Positions 22,201 to 28,417 of a stretch of 64,000 nucleotides of DNA are shown here, piece by piece. Location of the stretch: positions 120,317 through 184,316 of the forward strand of contig CALVTJ010000002.1 of the NCBI GenBank assembly GCA_944362545.1, given 5' to 3'. The first letter of the stretch is position 1. Every line of letters starts with the position of its first letter. The position numbers were made by a program, and so were the translations under genes. The notes under the pieces are model-generated. The model had not been told where the DNA came from. It was given only the letters and a program-made list of their open reading frames with translations, and did not search any database. Source of the stretch: an uncultured Clostridia bacterium. Its GTDB lineage: Bacteria > Bacillota > Clostridia > Christensenellales > UBA1242.

Positions 22201-25200
22201 GCAATTACACAAATAATTCATCCAGACATTCGCTTGTAGGTGGCATTGTTGGCTACGCAATTGGCAGAGGTGTTAATTTATTCACCATAATTGACTCATA
22301 TAATGCCGGACTTGTCGGTGCCGGAAACACTGCAGGGGGCATTGCCGTGGCAGGCGGAATTATTGGTTATGGAAACAATGTCACAATTGAAGGCTGTGTT
22401 AATGATGCACAGGTGGAGGCGGTAAGCGAATCACCTGATGGCTCATCAGATGTGAGTGCATCTCTTATATCTGGGGTAGAATCGACAGGTAATTACATGG
22501 CAGAGCCTCGTGATCTTGAGTATTATGTCACATTGACATACAATCAAGGTAAAAACAGGCAGGTTTATGCATATGGACTTGGTTATTTATCATCTGGAAG
22601 CATGACAGGCAGTGCGACAAGCACAAACAACATCAAAAACAGCGGAAGTTTAGGCGAAATCATTCAAAGAGAAACCTTGATATTTGACAGAGCGGCTATT
22701 TTGGACAATGCTGATGGTTCGACCGACTACCGAGGAAAGTTCAGTGCATTAGGAACAATTTATGCAAATGGATATGATTCCTTTGGCTACATCTCCAGAA
22801 TTTATATGAAAGACACTGTCACTCGTGGCTACTTTGGTGGTGCACCAGATGGCTATGAAAATGAAATTGAATATGCACAAAGACAGATGTATGGCGAAGC
22901 ATCTGGTATTAGTTGGCATCCATTTGGCTGGGGGGGCTGGGATGATAACACCATATATTACAAAGGAATTTACAATGTTGGTGATAATGGCTCTTTGACA
23001 CTTGACACAGATGGTGTTAACTATAGATACTCAGGAGAAAGTTCCGATGATGATAACCGAGATACAGACATTGGCTCAATGTTTACAAGAGATGATTTCA
23101 TCATGTCTGCAAACACAACATATTATGAATCATTGAACTTCACAAGGTATGATGAATATTTGGATGACAATGTTGTCGGTCAAATAGAAAGGACATACAT
23201 TGGAAATGACAGCGGTTTTACAACTTCTGATTCAATCACCACTGCAGTTGAAAATGGAGTTTCTGGAATTGGAAGTAAAAATGAGTCATCTTCTCTGATG
23301 TTTACTGTCAATGGCAAAAACGCGGTTGTTGTTTACAATGCGAACAATGTCAAGAGTGCTGTGTCTCCAATTGAAGTTGAAGCAACAGTGAAAATTGATA
23401 TTGCTGAAAATCATATAAACACAAACAACTTGTCAAACAAGGACTTTACCCTTGGAGATGTCCGAACGAGTGATGGTCAAACTATCAGTCCACAATTTTA
23501 TAATGTTGATTTTGAGATTGATGAAGATGCAGGAAAAGTGATAGTCACTGTTGACATGTTCTTTGCAGAAGAGGTCAATGGAACCATTGACTTTACATTG
23601 CAATACACAACTTTACCTTTCTCAGTCACGCTTGGTCAAAACAATGTATATGCTGACAATGGACAAATTCGAATTGATTTTGTTGATGATGAAGGCATAA
23701 AGACACAATTTAGCGAAGATATGGTTAACAATCTCAACTCGCCTGCTTCTTGGGAAGAGGGCGAATCATACACAGCAGAAGTTGTTTTGATAGATGGAGA
23801 AAACAGAGAGACACTGACAAATGTCACATTTGGCTTTGATAGTGAAGAAGGATTGGCATATGTTATGTATGATGGAAGCAAACCTTTGGAAGACTTCCAT
23901 GGGAAAGGAATTGAAGTGAACATCTCTCATGAATATTTGATACCGGTTGTTGCCAGTGGCTCAATTTCAACTTCCACACAAGAAGGGACAATTTCATTCA
24001 GTCAATCTGCAGGCACAGGACAATTGACATATGTTGGATATGAAACTTCTTCATTGCCAGATGAATTTTTGACAAACAGGTCAGATTTGACAACAGAAGA
24101 TGGTTATGTTTATGGAACGGAGTTTACTCTTAATCCTGCTGTTGTTGACTCTTCAAGATTTGCATTTGGTGAGGAAGGACAATATCATATTCGATATGAA
24201 AATGGGACTTTCTTTGCTGAAGATTTAAACGAAGAAGATGGCATTCTCTTGAGTGTTGAAAATAACACTTTGCGAATTGTTGTTTCACAGACAGTTGACA
24301 ATGTTGAAGTTGCCATTGATCCTTCAACAATTTCACAGAGTTTTGAGACCGAAATAAACACTTTCTATAATGAAGTGATTGGAAGATTCTCAATGACAAT
24401 TGAACCAAGAACAATTTATACACAAGATGGAAATATTTTAATGGAAGGCCAAGATAATATTGCAACTGACTTTGATGACTTGAATCTTTTGATGTATTTC
24501 ACACCTGTTATGAATGGTAATTTTAATCCATTTGATGATGCTTATAATAACTCAAATGGAGATTTCAGCTCAGAAGTAGAAAATGGAAATGGAATTGAAA
24601 GTGGAGAAACAACCATGTTTGGAATGACTTTCTATATGCCGACTGTCACATTCAATTATGTAATTGAGAGAGGAAGTTTGCAATATGGTGGAGAAGAAGG
24701 TGTGGGTTATGAATTGACACTGTTAGACAGTGCAAGTCAAGCCGTTGGCATGACACAAGGACATTTCCTTAATGGTGAAACCTACGAAATTTCAAGCGAT
24801 ATAATAAATCAACTTGGTCTGTCAGCCATCAATTTGAAATTGAATAAAACATCAAATGATGTAGATAACTTTGCTGGTTATAACAATCTAAATCAATTCA
24901 CAATTACATCAAATGATGGAGAAAACAGTTATACAATCAGCAAAGGAACAGAGACATGTCCTGTTTGCGGGAAAGAGGAAAGTTATGTAGAAACGAATTA
25001 CTATCCTTTCCGAGATTACTACACAACATACAGTTTCAGCTATAAGGTTTATAATTGCGGAGCACTGGCGGTTGAGTATAGAATTTGGAATGGTGGTTCT
25101 TTGGGCAGATTACCTACTAGCGAAGGGAAGTGGGTCAATTCACGACGATTTGTGACATCACCTTCTTTGATGGGAAAGATGTATGTTTACACTCCATCCA

Positions 25201-27050
25201 ATTTTACAAACAATGGTGATACCGATATCTCATTTGAATGGAACAATGCACCATCCACAGAAGACTTAAACACAGAATATTTCTACAGTTTCACTCCTCC
25301 TGGCGCAGCAACGGGAAAGTTTGAAACAATGACAGCAGATTTGGTGGTAAGTTATTTTGATGAAAACAACTTGCTGTTTGCAAGGGTGCCTGATGGTTTT
25401 GTAAGCGATTCGTTAGATTCATTGTTCAATTCTCAGCGACCTAAAATCACAACATCATCTTATAGTGTTGACACTTACTCAACAAACACTGAAACAACAA
25501 CGATAAATTATGATGATGTGCAATACAGAGAACAAAATGCCGATGGAAGTTTCACATCGTGGAGACCTGCTACAGACAACACTATAACAGCAAACTCTTA
25601 TGCTCCAAATGAATATCAGTATTATTACACTGACACGGTTTCTGGAACAATTGGGGGAGTTGTTGGTTCTGCAGAAGATTTGAGAATTTTTGATTATATC
25701 ATTTTGGGGACAGATATCAACCTGGGCACTTTCTCATGGGCAGAAAACGAGCAAACTATCATTGGAAATGGCTATAGCCTTGTTTACACAAATACAAATG
25801 CTCGAACATCACTCTTTGAAACACATTTAGGCATTTTGAAAAATTTGAATATCATTGCGATCACATCTGCAACTGGCACTCAACGAAATCAGGCCTTGAT
25901 TGCAGAAAATGTGGAAGGTTCTATCATTGATGTCAAAGTGTATGGAACTATGAGAAATGTAAATTCAAGCATAATCAGTGCAAGTTCAACATTTGGAAAC
26001 AAAAATGCAACCGCCAAAGTGCAACTGGAAAGTTATGTCACAATAACTGGTCTTGATGCAACGGGAGCAAGAAATGTGAATGTTGAATTGGGAGTTTTGT
26101 TCAATGGAAACAACACTGATGATTCATATATCTCACATGACATTTTGATTGCAGGTGATGGAGAAAATGGTGCCGATGGTGATGATGGAATCGATGGAAC
26201 CAGTGGTGTCAATGCTGAAGATGGTGCCAATGGGACTGCTGGTGGATCAATTGAAATAAACACCGAAAATTTTGAAGGCTATTACAGACTTGGTCTATCA
26301 GGCAATGGTGGCAACGGCGGAAATGGTGGAAATGGAAAATTTAGTGATTCTTATGCTGTTGGTGGTGGTGCTGGAGGTCAATATGGAACAAATGCCTCCG
26401 ATCCGACACTTTCTTTGCCGGATGAAACACAGGCTACTGAAATTTCATCAATTGAACATACTTCCGACAATTCAAAAAGTGGCAATGGTGGAATTGGTGG
26501 TTTTGGGCGCATTGTTGGCGATACCTATTATACATCTGCTGGCGGTGGTGGAGCTACAAAGGGTAGCAACGGAATATCAATAGATATTGAAACTTATACA
26601 GGTGCCAAAGCACATAACACAGGTTTTGGACTTGCTGCAGGTTTGTCATTTATCAGTGGAAATCAAAAGGATGAAGATTATTACAGAAATAATGACTGGC
26701 TAGGAGGTATGGAATGGCCTTGGTCGTATAGATGGTATCAACAGCGTAATATTGAAGGAAGAGATAGAGATGATAATCTAATTAAAAATAATTCCACTCC
26801 GGGGATTGAAAATATGACATTGGAGACAATTTCTATAAATGGTGGTATTACAGCATATGGTATTGAGGCAGGCGGAGGTGTGTCATCTCCAACTAGATTG
26901 TATATTGTTATGCAAACTGATGCAGGGCTAAGACACCTCTTCTTTAATAGTGATTTTACCGTTGATGCATTCTACAAGATTGCATGGACAAGTGGTGAAT
27001 GTTTCAACCAAGCAGGCGCGTTTGGTGAATCAGGCACTTTAATAGGATAG
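7230..27050 (+). CDS. Giant modular surface lipoprotein (6606 aa)
   Basis: One uninterrupted frame of 19.8 kb. It starts MKKIAIGILSVFMILGG, with lipobox LSAC and lipidated Cys23. Residues ~25-1100 look like tandem Ig-like (BIG-type) beta domains. From ~1117 it becomes beta-helix-like. Module starts with a shared pattern (short acidic helix, then NNI-type strand, then DGNGYTI) occur near 1117, 2324, 2801, 4740 and 6147, each followed by many GGIVG/GGVVG turns of the GLUG type. Residues ~5370-6100 return to Ig-like sequence with a CPVC pair at 5910-5913. Residues ~6308-6367 are Gly/Asn/Asp-rich (GNGGNGGNGGNG). No LPXTG motif or C-terminal membrane segment is seen, so the N-terminal lipid is the only visible anchor. 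No enzyme motif is recognised. The likely role is an adhesin, filament or extended surface structure. The RadC-like gene begins 9 bp after the stop. Confidence 0.85.
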   Translation: MKKIAIGILSVFMILGGLLLSACDNKVSLSVSETEVTLYTNYESEPSSRQIQVSVGNSSAGINIDVLSGEGVIKLSTVTERGSGNYSFEISTTADKQSGDAQIRVSARDDYRQNQIIDIHVNTVLEDIEVASDDTTDARTNLFVVKGVEKALDVDTYFNLEPLTANVRDIVWSFEDTESENPQEFVRDDVLYATIENNVLRVNNEFGDSYITLRASFVNDTSISNVVEFEVLNRSTINNLTVDGIAFYQNDAVSTTEKTFDLVRNNANLSSVDGSIIINTPYRINLTPVVSELLPNGSLHQLSREEYENFLSFDIGTPVIDDAAGRITYNFSIDALDQTRVNQFATLYFYFQVGYRDYNYDITTQDVDIILNTFYSATGMEIVNANRDILNNSTIDVFSSYETGDGFQITGTVLPDDVALDDSSFYISVDLNQEALRTLQLDGDNPISSFVTFYYRGQVLTFSNQTGSSIYVSQPILDGSTLSVASGTEFDIVEGVEFHFVPTSNANADTTLLMNFYRISEDDILTVTDENDEDISQITYLSSSATAPREVTYTLKISGLSTISGLELEHDSNSRFTFSDLTLLGSTVSEDEGMFIIVRFTVTLNGSNFDSMTNFWFEHITGKTSEQFTVHAFVPITSASISNADKSSADVYRDEQAVQDYVNFGGMIQHDVARQSQSLSRLMLEAGVSLPLYTDYANATLAENGISYSILSLDNLVNAVMIVEGVDEETAQARAEEIFASNSLDEIATNYYIYFEENDGLFVNINQDRLSLTDNEFRGYICVSFNGYDENHEEVVLVRFFALESFYSVRYLSPNVQTSLLYTTETLSENDMGRSRVDVAISMRPDEKVPTYSNSLSSFEFSSALEEFEITDGGTHLQNRYYEISNISFANSGRYFRFRIIANSTNLQTSVRDILTITYHDGNGVERRTEIQIEIRNVNRVESVQWLNRTEDNEIYLNLTTTVSSERSFTISTSVMPSDANDIGLTYRYFANAGSTSDLSITTSSIGQTFNLNINTSTGGYGSLYLLPNDMVKTVDGVPQVLLYRYTEDAGGNIIETPIYKRLSEFDQYYDLLINENDEISTYFYNNDGEQIFYKDLIIKISITIADGLSEGTAIRVYNEADLQNIDTAKFYRIMNNIALTNWTSYREFSGMFFAREGDSVTLTFAGNSQNFVDTLLANGTIKNLNFVGNVTSSGTEAGGFVVNTNFGTIDDVAVDVYYSNGQYLSSNLTAYTSYVGALAGINYGTIANSASYGVSITSTNAVYVGGIVGNNQSRVENCGVEFYNFVDESGRTQTNSITTNAPIGGIVGFGGQNSVIDGSYAYAYSLMDSDNANVNTIFRNDTAIKAAFLASFEVGARVNESFAFLGNLLTPVESNNSTQRITFINSYISYYQAGASGYEINTRIFVNASFAYTGQRYQSDDLTQISDNNVLTTADIPSDYSNPDAGSKWANLVVRLDTGIWQTVDIDREVNFGFMHLQNHAQSAAVDVAGVEIADNVSPLKSLSAGNGKGILFVYTPNANITDSAELSALQNYNTVTIAELFGVSEEQARSLLVTSESRNISISTSSIRILSRNATGFTLDVHSRMDYTSYKTFTFVVLNYLPELSTTINGNSLTDGQTVLLQTGLNNSRTVMFNTNNTIYLNGNGYSTQRDNISVEYVLTGNDYSEDVDGQVTSGTYLTVSQSNNSLTFVGNKNHEDDSSTRVESYLVVDDIAYDADLSGAIRANRTRQFGISVYNGATALAVTNATNLVVRPSQYAVFNANLVTDAENDNLQFVLRYGEIEIAGESTGEYSSQFVVDSRLTLDLAWTKTQTADGYDFRIWVGVAQESKHLVEHDYENLQIVISPTSQVSNDNYQRVVGISVRTQEIDSVGIATYLVESRQIRNSVLYLLPEDEITNTLTPSSDAIVAVTVDPAYALMTHFTLTYSVSGGENVGTVSLSRLAYNSRYGYYVNADSTSLIENGIRVNLTETDRTGNGVYYFRIYISSAFESNSNLQLTLTYYNGDTVLVSGTHNLNIDYMANANIRVDGASTIVLAKGGSAQVTVTVDIDQDLYDLRLQNNMANINLSPTTVQIFDTYKVYTATLTAYVDAMLTGGNDSGIFYVVASVRRVINNTAEIKESRATICLVDFSVDGDGIRVSASGGTATYNGQTYDVLYSYIGATDTLTFDYPYDPETYNYDPNDESEVSAVNAIMESRTRFERNNTYRDDETGYYINYGFNESTGAYEEIELKHQLWYATGEDEISSICNDSAIIQNDIFSIDEAEGRMPDGSAYTYLTITGRRTGRQLMMLRTTIIYQGIEMYYDYYFLVVVDIYSDEEMPTQIYTADEFVNYATNSEQADDYILMNDIVLANYTPLDTTLFNSLDGNGYTIHINSFAYPEDSTLNLALFNTVTENTTLKNVRVNIYNGGQISVNISNYRTINIAGFAITNNGIIYNCEVLSYFDDAYQSSSISGDTGLVVTYTMGTNTDPIEMTASMVSSMNISSTVSGFVYENNASITNSRVGGDSIRQIVNIAGTDYLRSRTLGLFVIKGQGEVSGFVNQNGGEGYVSASFAKNIQIYNDMQSTTSLSAGFVIYNLNNIQNSYVEGLGEDTVNGQIVIYNTLSNIKSLGIIAGFVYENDALIKNSYANIAIENSESRPSMAAGFVYINNSSGTVTLCYAACQITQTDVSQMQFSGVDELSNSLNQGSISLSYFYNESLLDDTNQTAMTSGALAVTNVNDQDTFYGFSFSSGEDAYDGIWSVSDTQKLTLVSPNQIAFSNRYAVTNGTLTSVLYRRSITDAETMRSVDLSYGSDTNPIIIRDAYDFAMATGDAGANALSSYREYYNDTEVFGNYRLVNNIDMSEIDQNAENDDSIKLTTTAKTLSGLLDGNGFTISNISLGSSVAVENYGLFAKMHGAVVMNLDLVVDSIHNSRANIVGTLAGTAVDSRILAISLSPVSSQDMGRTSIQGNNVVGGVVGMLFGESQLSDINVVDIDVYSAYYQRGKQVGTNSNFVGINMRSSASTGNSLASYVSRLSYAGAITGYVDIYDTIYSGAVTFSSSLEMSDYNIVTVHVSDAVNIYGEVAGGLFGYVGISTLIYDATIELNADMSLTNPSYIISKNLFAGGLIGENYGGLFAVSASYEQSLQDTIEKGLNGDANNEYNYYNGSVNVERGQQSIFSYTPNDEGYNININDPLFVGGLVGYMGGGYIYIGYNKLNVISHSDSTFAVGGIIGLAGYTESVYDINFADPAPQVNILLNDVYASGDVYVDGANGTSAGIVGALETVSAGSDRHTSALAMKNVLAVNYYSYNGSMLTGDRVATGVENYISDRHFMLVGGIYNANLTGSDLYETQVLNGDLYLIDSENNYVNILSSGIFNMHQALTVGGYTNVQLGTSGVSLGLKPYGFDVTWHTSTDTDGLYDAILSVESIGSSYMTTLSSAYARLYTYFIPNGWNDEYWEHAEDDLFPHIELLPTLNIMFWDVYNTSEVLSAMQNGNITVVLRGRVSEESESGYRDIDLREYGDASGIIENFSGELISYYDYINSSTEGFVTQEITTQNGTIIGGHRSTLTTSADKVGIIINKSLFDGIGLGASIRGINFYLCPDDMTEDGSLTGDVSYNLISGNANQVLFDDVNIVLNCSLNIETQGVAGVGFAAGLISNVSYASSYINTRITMRYNSVITFVHNKPLDDEFEEENVYVGILAGYIAQNTSFTQLNIQGISFVNEDGDNSNVTIDINSDGVENLYAGLYAGMITKSNVSGRIALGLSNVGNVNMSFSTAENSNTSVHIGGFAGEIHSVDSVSLVSSGDSDIQESFLNINQTSNVNMLYAGLAFGSIVSCPLNIANVGYVALSLNGGIYQVGDSTSEVAYLGGIAGYTNSSTTISGFSVNFNVGSKESASDDANNYLTNSNDSTATLFDKNLYDYSTGFGSAKLTPFKTKGTSDANIAGDSIGGFFGYVSDTLSITRGTCTISGNIDVEVQTSETEDTTTLQEISIGGLVGQTISSIMLATEVENTLNISVGQSTMDNNTSVSAYVGGVVGKLENVSQENASSSQIGDSTNIDHFSYTGNLLASVDKLYFGGAVGYIARQDFADSSKEIAISGIIYGGAVKIYGKVGYETNAISSYVLPKEVSVGGVVGSYNIGPDASVPGENVERSYTISNCIAYGDVFVNYLLDSSHNERLASYNFGGIVGVGAPISVSNCYSLMTSFNDRLTNDLAGGSQNSFTNAIVGRNSDSVVYSENYYNSGVVMAYQEEGGNVDAMYGDAEEYSGYTTVADRTEVEGEDLGLSTNTNILSAILNAIGTSEFEIGHKLNPFLWSSGNTQIVENEDNVDSHVKIDGSLHGIKWVAMTTDISTSESIAETLTNYAFIGNGHTFTRTINGDVNGSFGGIVDNLGSFVAEGQLINNKALNFNIISGLVAELDITGNDVVVESDKARDIVDVGGVAGSVAGHSFIYGVGVKGTFSVGGYYVNADNEAQNGIQLNMGGIAGHMQTGVIAESYVDADIAYRAGENGILSGIANMADWNTMIKSTYSSGRLETYVNIDIYTFANSSNTANRTTADLLDCYSISQVKKNNTLGEDIGGLVKFINVLSSEDANITGTTPIKNVISGSNEVLDSPYGTTIFDTEELSVPYYGITIDGVIENGIKQYSLLFSGGTEDTITEHAWYFNRYVNYGYASHGFGYLKNVTTYSVSEGDQQTDTSDLTQYQALSYETVIKGGDTYGDDADWYLGVLNQGKFNQMLATVETDGDNYNQNYKFVLRYDFTIDQIGGNIGENGADLIIDGNGNTLNVEADEDGNIGNAVFGEVVGTIKNLHLSDINITRSNARAGNYGVLANTVNGTIENISVNGSITITGSSNINVGGVVGYLNGRAYGIESVVQVYVSAPGSVGGVVGFLETTAETVTTRANSGGIVGGGGAAEDPTVPPTEIDLPGIYNSSNNGQIIVEFSNSSSGIVNLTLPAKIDTEDSSTQNISVPIVVGGIVGRVDANVATGISNTYNANAVLGNYTNNSSRHSLVGGIVGYAIGRGVNLFTIIDSYNAGLVGAGNTAGGIAVAGGIIGYGNNVTIEGCVNDAQVEAVSESPDGSSDVSASLISGVESTGNYMAEPRDLEYYVTLTYNQGKNRQVYAYGLGYLSSGSMTGSATSTNNIKNSGSLGEIIQRETLIFDRAAILDNADGSTDYRGKFSALGTIYANGYDSFGYISRIYMKDTVTRGYFGGAPDGYENEIEYAQRQMYGEASGISWHPFGWGGWDDNTIYYKGIYNVGDNGSLTLDTDGVNYRYSGESSDDDNRDTDIGSMFTRDDFIMSANTTYYESLNFTRYDEYLDDNVVGQIERTYIGNDSGFTTSDSITTAVENGVSGIGSKNESSSLMFTVNGKNAVVVYNANNVKSAVSPIEVEATVKIDIAENHINTNNLSNKDFTLGDVRTSDGQTISPQFYNVDFEIDEDAGKVIVTVDMFFAEEVNGTIDFTLQYTTLPFSVTLGQNNVYADNGQIRIDFVDDEGIKTQFSEDMVNNLNSPASWEEGESYTAEVVLIDGENRETLTNVTFGFDSEEGLAYVMYDGSKPLEDFHGKGIEVNISHEYLIPVVASGSISTSTQEGTISFSQSAGTGQLTYVGYETSSLPDEFLTNRSDLTTEDGYVYGTEFTLNPAVVDSSRFAFGEEGQYHIRYENGTFFAEDLNEEDGILLSVENNTLRIVVSQTVDNVEVAIDPSTISQSFETEINTFYNEVIGRFSMTIEPRTIYTQDGNILMEGQDNIATDFDDLNLLMYFTPVMNGNFNPFDDAYNNSNGDFSSEVENGNGIESGETTMFGMTFYMPTVTFNYVIERGSLQYGGEEGVGYELTLLDSASQAVGMTQGHFLNGETYEISSDIINQLGLSAINLKLNKTSNDVDNFAGYNNLNQFTITSNDGENSYTISKGTETCPVCGKEESYVETNYYPFRDYYTTYSFSYKVYNCGALAVEYRIWNGGSLGRLPTSEGKWVNSRRFVTSPSLMGKMYVYTPSNFTNNGDTDISFEWNNAPSTEDLNTEYFYSFTPPGAATGKFETMTADLVVSYFDENNLLFARVPDGFVSDSLDSLFNSQRPKITTSSYSVDTYSTNTETTTINYDDVQYREQNADGSFTSWRPATDNTITANSYAPNEYQYYYTDTVSGTIGGVVGSAEDLRIFDYIILGTDINLGTFSWAENEQTIIGNGYSLVYTNTNARTSLFETHLGILKNLNIIAITSATGTQRNQALIAENVEGSIIDVKVYGTMRNVNSSIISASSTFGNKNATAKVQLESYVTITGLDATGARNVNVELGVLFNGNNTDDSYISHDILIAGDGENGADGDDGIDGTSGVNAEDGANGTAGGSIEINTENFEGYYRLGLSGNGGNGGNGGNGKFSDSYAVGGGAGGQYGTNASDPTLSLPDETQATEISSIEHTSDNSKSGNGGIGGFGRIVGDTYYTSAGGGGATKGSNGISIDIETYTGAKAHNTGFGLAAGLSFISGNQKDEDYYRNNDWLGGMEWPWSYRWYQQRNIEGRDRDDNLIKNNSTPGIENMTLETISINGGITAYGIEAGGGVSSPTRLYIVMQTDAGLRHLFFNSDFTVDAFYKIAWTSGECFNQAGAFGESGTLIG

Positions 27051-27059
27051 GAGGATAAA

Positions 27060-27800
27060 GTGAAAGAGAAAGAAGAAAATCTGCACGAGGGGCATCGCAA
27101 ACGCTTGATTGATTTGGCGTTGAGTGCCGGTGTGGACAACATGAGTGATGTGCAGGTTGTGGAACTGTTTTTGACTTACATTTTTCCTCGCGGTGATGTC
27201 AATCCGCTTGCTCACAAACTTTTGGATGTCTATGAAAACTTTACGCAAATTGTCGATGCAGACATAAACGACTTGATGCGTGTCAGTGGCATAAATGAAC
27301 GCGCAGCCAAAAAGATTTCTTTGTTTGGAGAGATGTTCTATTATTACACCTCTGCCAAAATGGGCAGGAAGTATGCCGTAAGTTGTGTCGCTGACATCAT
27401 TGATGTCGTTGAAGACCACTTGAGATTTCGCACAACCGAAAATATGCTTCTTTTGGCAATCAGTGCTGGCAATTACATCACGCACAAGCGCCGTTTCAAA
27501 ATGAACAGCACAAACAATGTCGGCATTTCGGTGTTGGATCTTACAAATTTTCTCTCAACAGCAAAGCCTGCCTCTTTGGTGGTGGCTCATTGTCATCCAT
27601 ATGGCAAGGCAACTCCTTCGCCTGAAGATGATGTTGCTTTCAAGACCGTTGATGGTCTGTGCCGAACCTGTGGAGTCAACTTTATTGATTCTTACATTGT
27701 TGGCGAAGATGGAGTTTTCAGTCAGCGAGATGACAAACTTGTCAGGACATATTGTGATATTGAACAACTCAAACTGTCATTTAAAAATGTCGCAAAATAA
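27060..27800 (+). CDS. radC: RadC-family JAB/MPN protein (copy 1)
   Basis: 246 residues from GTG 27060, with GGAGG at 27050-27054. The N-terminus (HRKRLIDLALSAGVDNMSD) and a helix-hairpin-helix (LMRVSGINERAAKKI) are followed by the JAB/MPN domain with its metal motif HCHPYGKATPSPED (His177, His179, Ser187, Asp190). A closing segment FIDSYIVGEDGVFS fits RadC. Family members bear a metal-protease-like fold, are common next to mobile or repair genes, and have no settled function. In RadC the motif usually reads HNHPSG; here it is HCHPYG. The gene starts 9 bp after the giant lipoprotein gene, so they should share a transcript, an unexpected pairing. A terminator follows at 27805. Confidence 0.85.
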   Translation: MKEKEENLHEGHRKRLIDLALSAGVDNMSDVQVVELFLTYIFPRGDVNPLAHKLLDVYENFTQIVDADINDLMRVSGINERAAKKISLFGEMFYYYTSAKMGRKYAVSCVADIIDVVEDHLRFRTTENMLLLAISAGNYITHKRRFKMNSTNNVGISVLDLTNFLSTAKPASLVVAHCHPYGKATPSPEDDVAFKTVDGLCRTCGVNFIDSYIVGEDGVFSQRDDKLVRTYCDIEQLKLSFKNVAK

Positions 27801-27804
27801 ATGA

Positions 27805-27833
27805 AAAAATCAGCAATTTTTGCTGATTTTTTT
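27805..27833 (+). terminator. Rho-independent terminator after radC copy 1
   Basis: AAAAATCAGCA (27805-27815) pairs with TGCTGATTTTT (27821-27831) around a T-rich loop. The A/T flanks make it usable on both strands, and it lies between convergent genes. Confidence 0.85.
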
Positions 27834-27919
27834 GTTTTGTTATTTTGCATATGAAAAGCGGTGGAAAAATGGTTGTGATTTGGCTTTTTTCGTTGTTTTT
27901 TCAAACTATTTTGCCTGTT

Positions 27920-28306
27920 TTAAAATAATTTTAACAGAAAATAACAAATCACAATTCCAAGTGTAGTGCCGACAAGAGCAGACAGAAAACTCGAGATGAC
28001 TGTGGCGATGTTGATGTTCTTTTCTCGAATTGTTTCGCGTTTGTGGTGCTTTGGCTTTTCGTTCTCCAAAATCTCAAATCCGTAGGGCAAAACTGCCAGA
28101 CAATAGACATCATCATCGTCATATTTTATGGAGATGATATCCTGCCGTTCTAGATGTGTCAGGACATGCTTGACCGCTTCTCCATCCATGCGATAGTGTC
28201 GTGGCAGTGCCATTATGATGTCGGCAATTTCGATGACTTTATAACCGCCATTTCCACATTCCTTTGCCAAAATGTTTAACACCAATTTTGATTTTGTGTC
28301 TATCAT
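27920..28306 (-). CDS. Winged-helix-like protein with C-terminal membrane anchor (A)
   Basis: 128 residues from ATG 28306 (reverse). The first ~75 residues form a small alpha/beta domain like a winged helix: MIDTKSKLVLNILAKECG, a helix IEIADIIMALP, a helix AVKHVLTHLERQDIISIKY and a wing-like DDDDVYCLAV. A basic linker (KPKHHKRETIREK) and one hydrophobic C-terminal segment of ~23 residues follow. The layout suggests a membrane-tethered DNA-binding or sensor protein with the domain in the cytoplasm. I do not recognise a named family. It is transcribed divergently from a protein of the same design at 28418. The promoter on the minus strand has TTGACA (28366-28361) and TATAAT (28341-28336) with a 19-bp spacer. 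Confidence 0.65.
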   Translation of the reverse strand: MIDTKSKLVLNILAKECGNGGYKVIEIADIIMALPRHYRMDGEAVKHVLTHLERQDIISIKYDDDDVYCLAVLPYGFEILENEKPKHHKRETIREKNINIATVISSFLSALVGTTLGIVICYFLLKLF

Positions 28307-28335
28307 GAAAATTAGTCTTGCTTTTTTGCGATGTT

Positions 28336-28366
28336 ATTATACCGCTTTTCTTACGATTTTTGTCAA
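28336..28366 (-). promoter_or_regulatory. Promoter of minus-strand winged-helix gene
   Basis: On the minus strand TTGACA (28366-28361) and TATAAT (28341-28336), 19 bp apart, in the divergent intergenic region. Confidence 0.5.
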
Positions 28367-28417
28367 ATTGCTGGTCGCATAAAAAATTCGCGTTTTGGAA
28401 AAATAACATTGAGCATT

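Noticed and set aside
7230-27050. Possible tandem DNA repeats or CRISPR-like array in the giant gene
   Set aside because: The GGIVG turns recur at irregular spacing in protein only; the DNA is not repeated at fixed length with unique spacers.
28331-28417. 29-residue extension of the plus-strand winged-helix protein
   Set aside because: It crosses the divergent minus-strand promoter and lacks a ribosome binding site; ATG 28418 aligns with the start of the paralogue.
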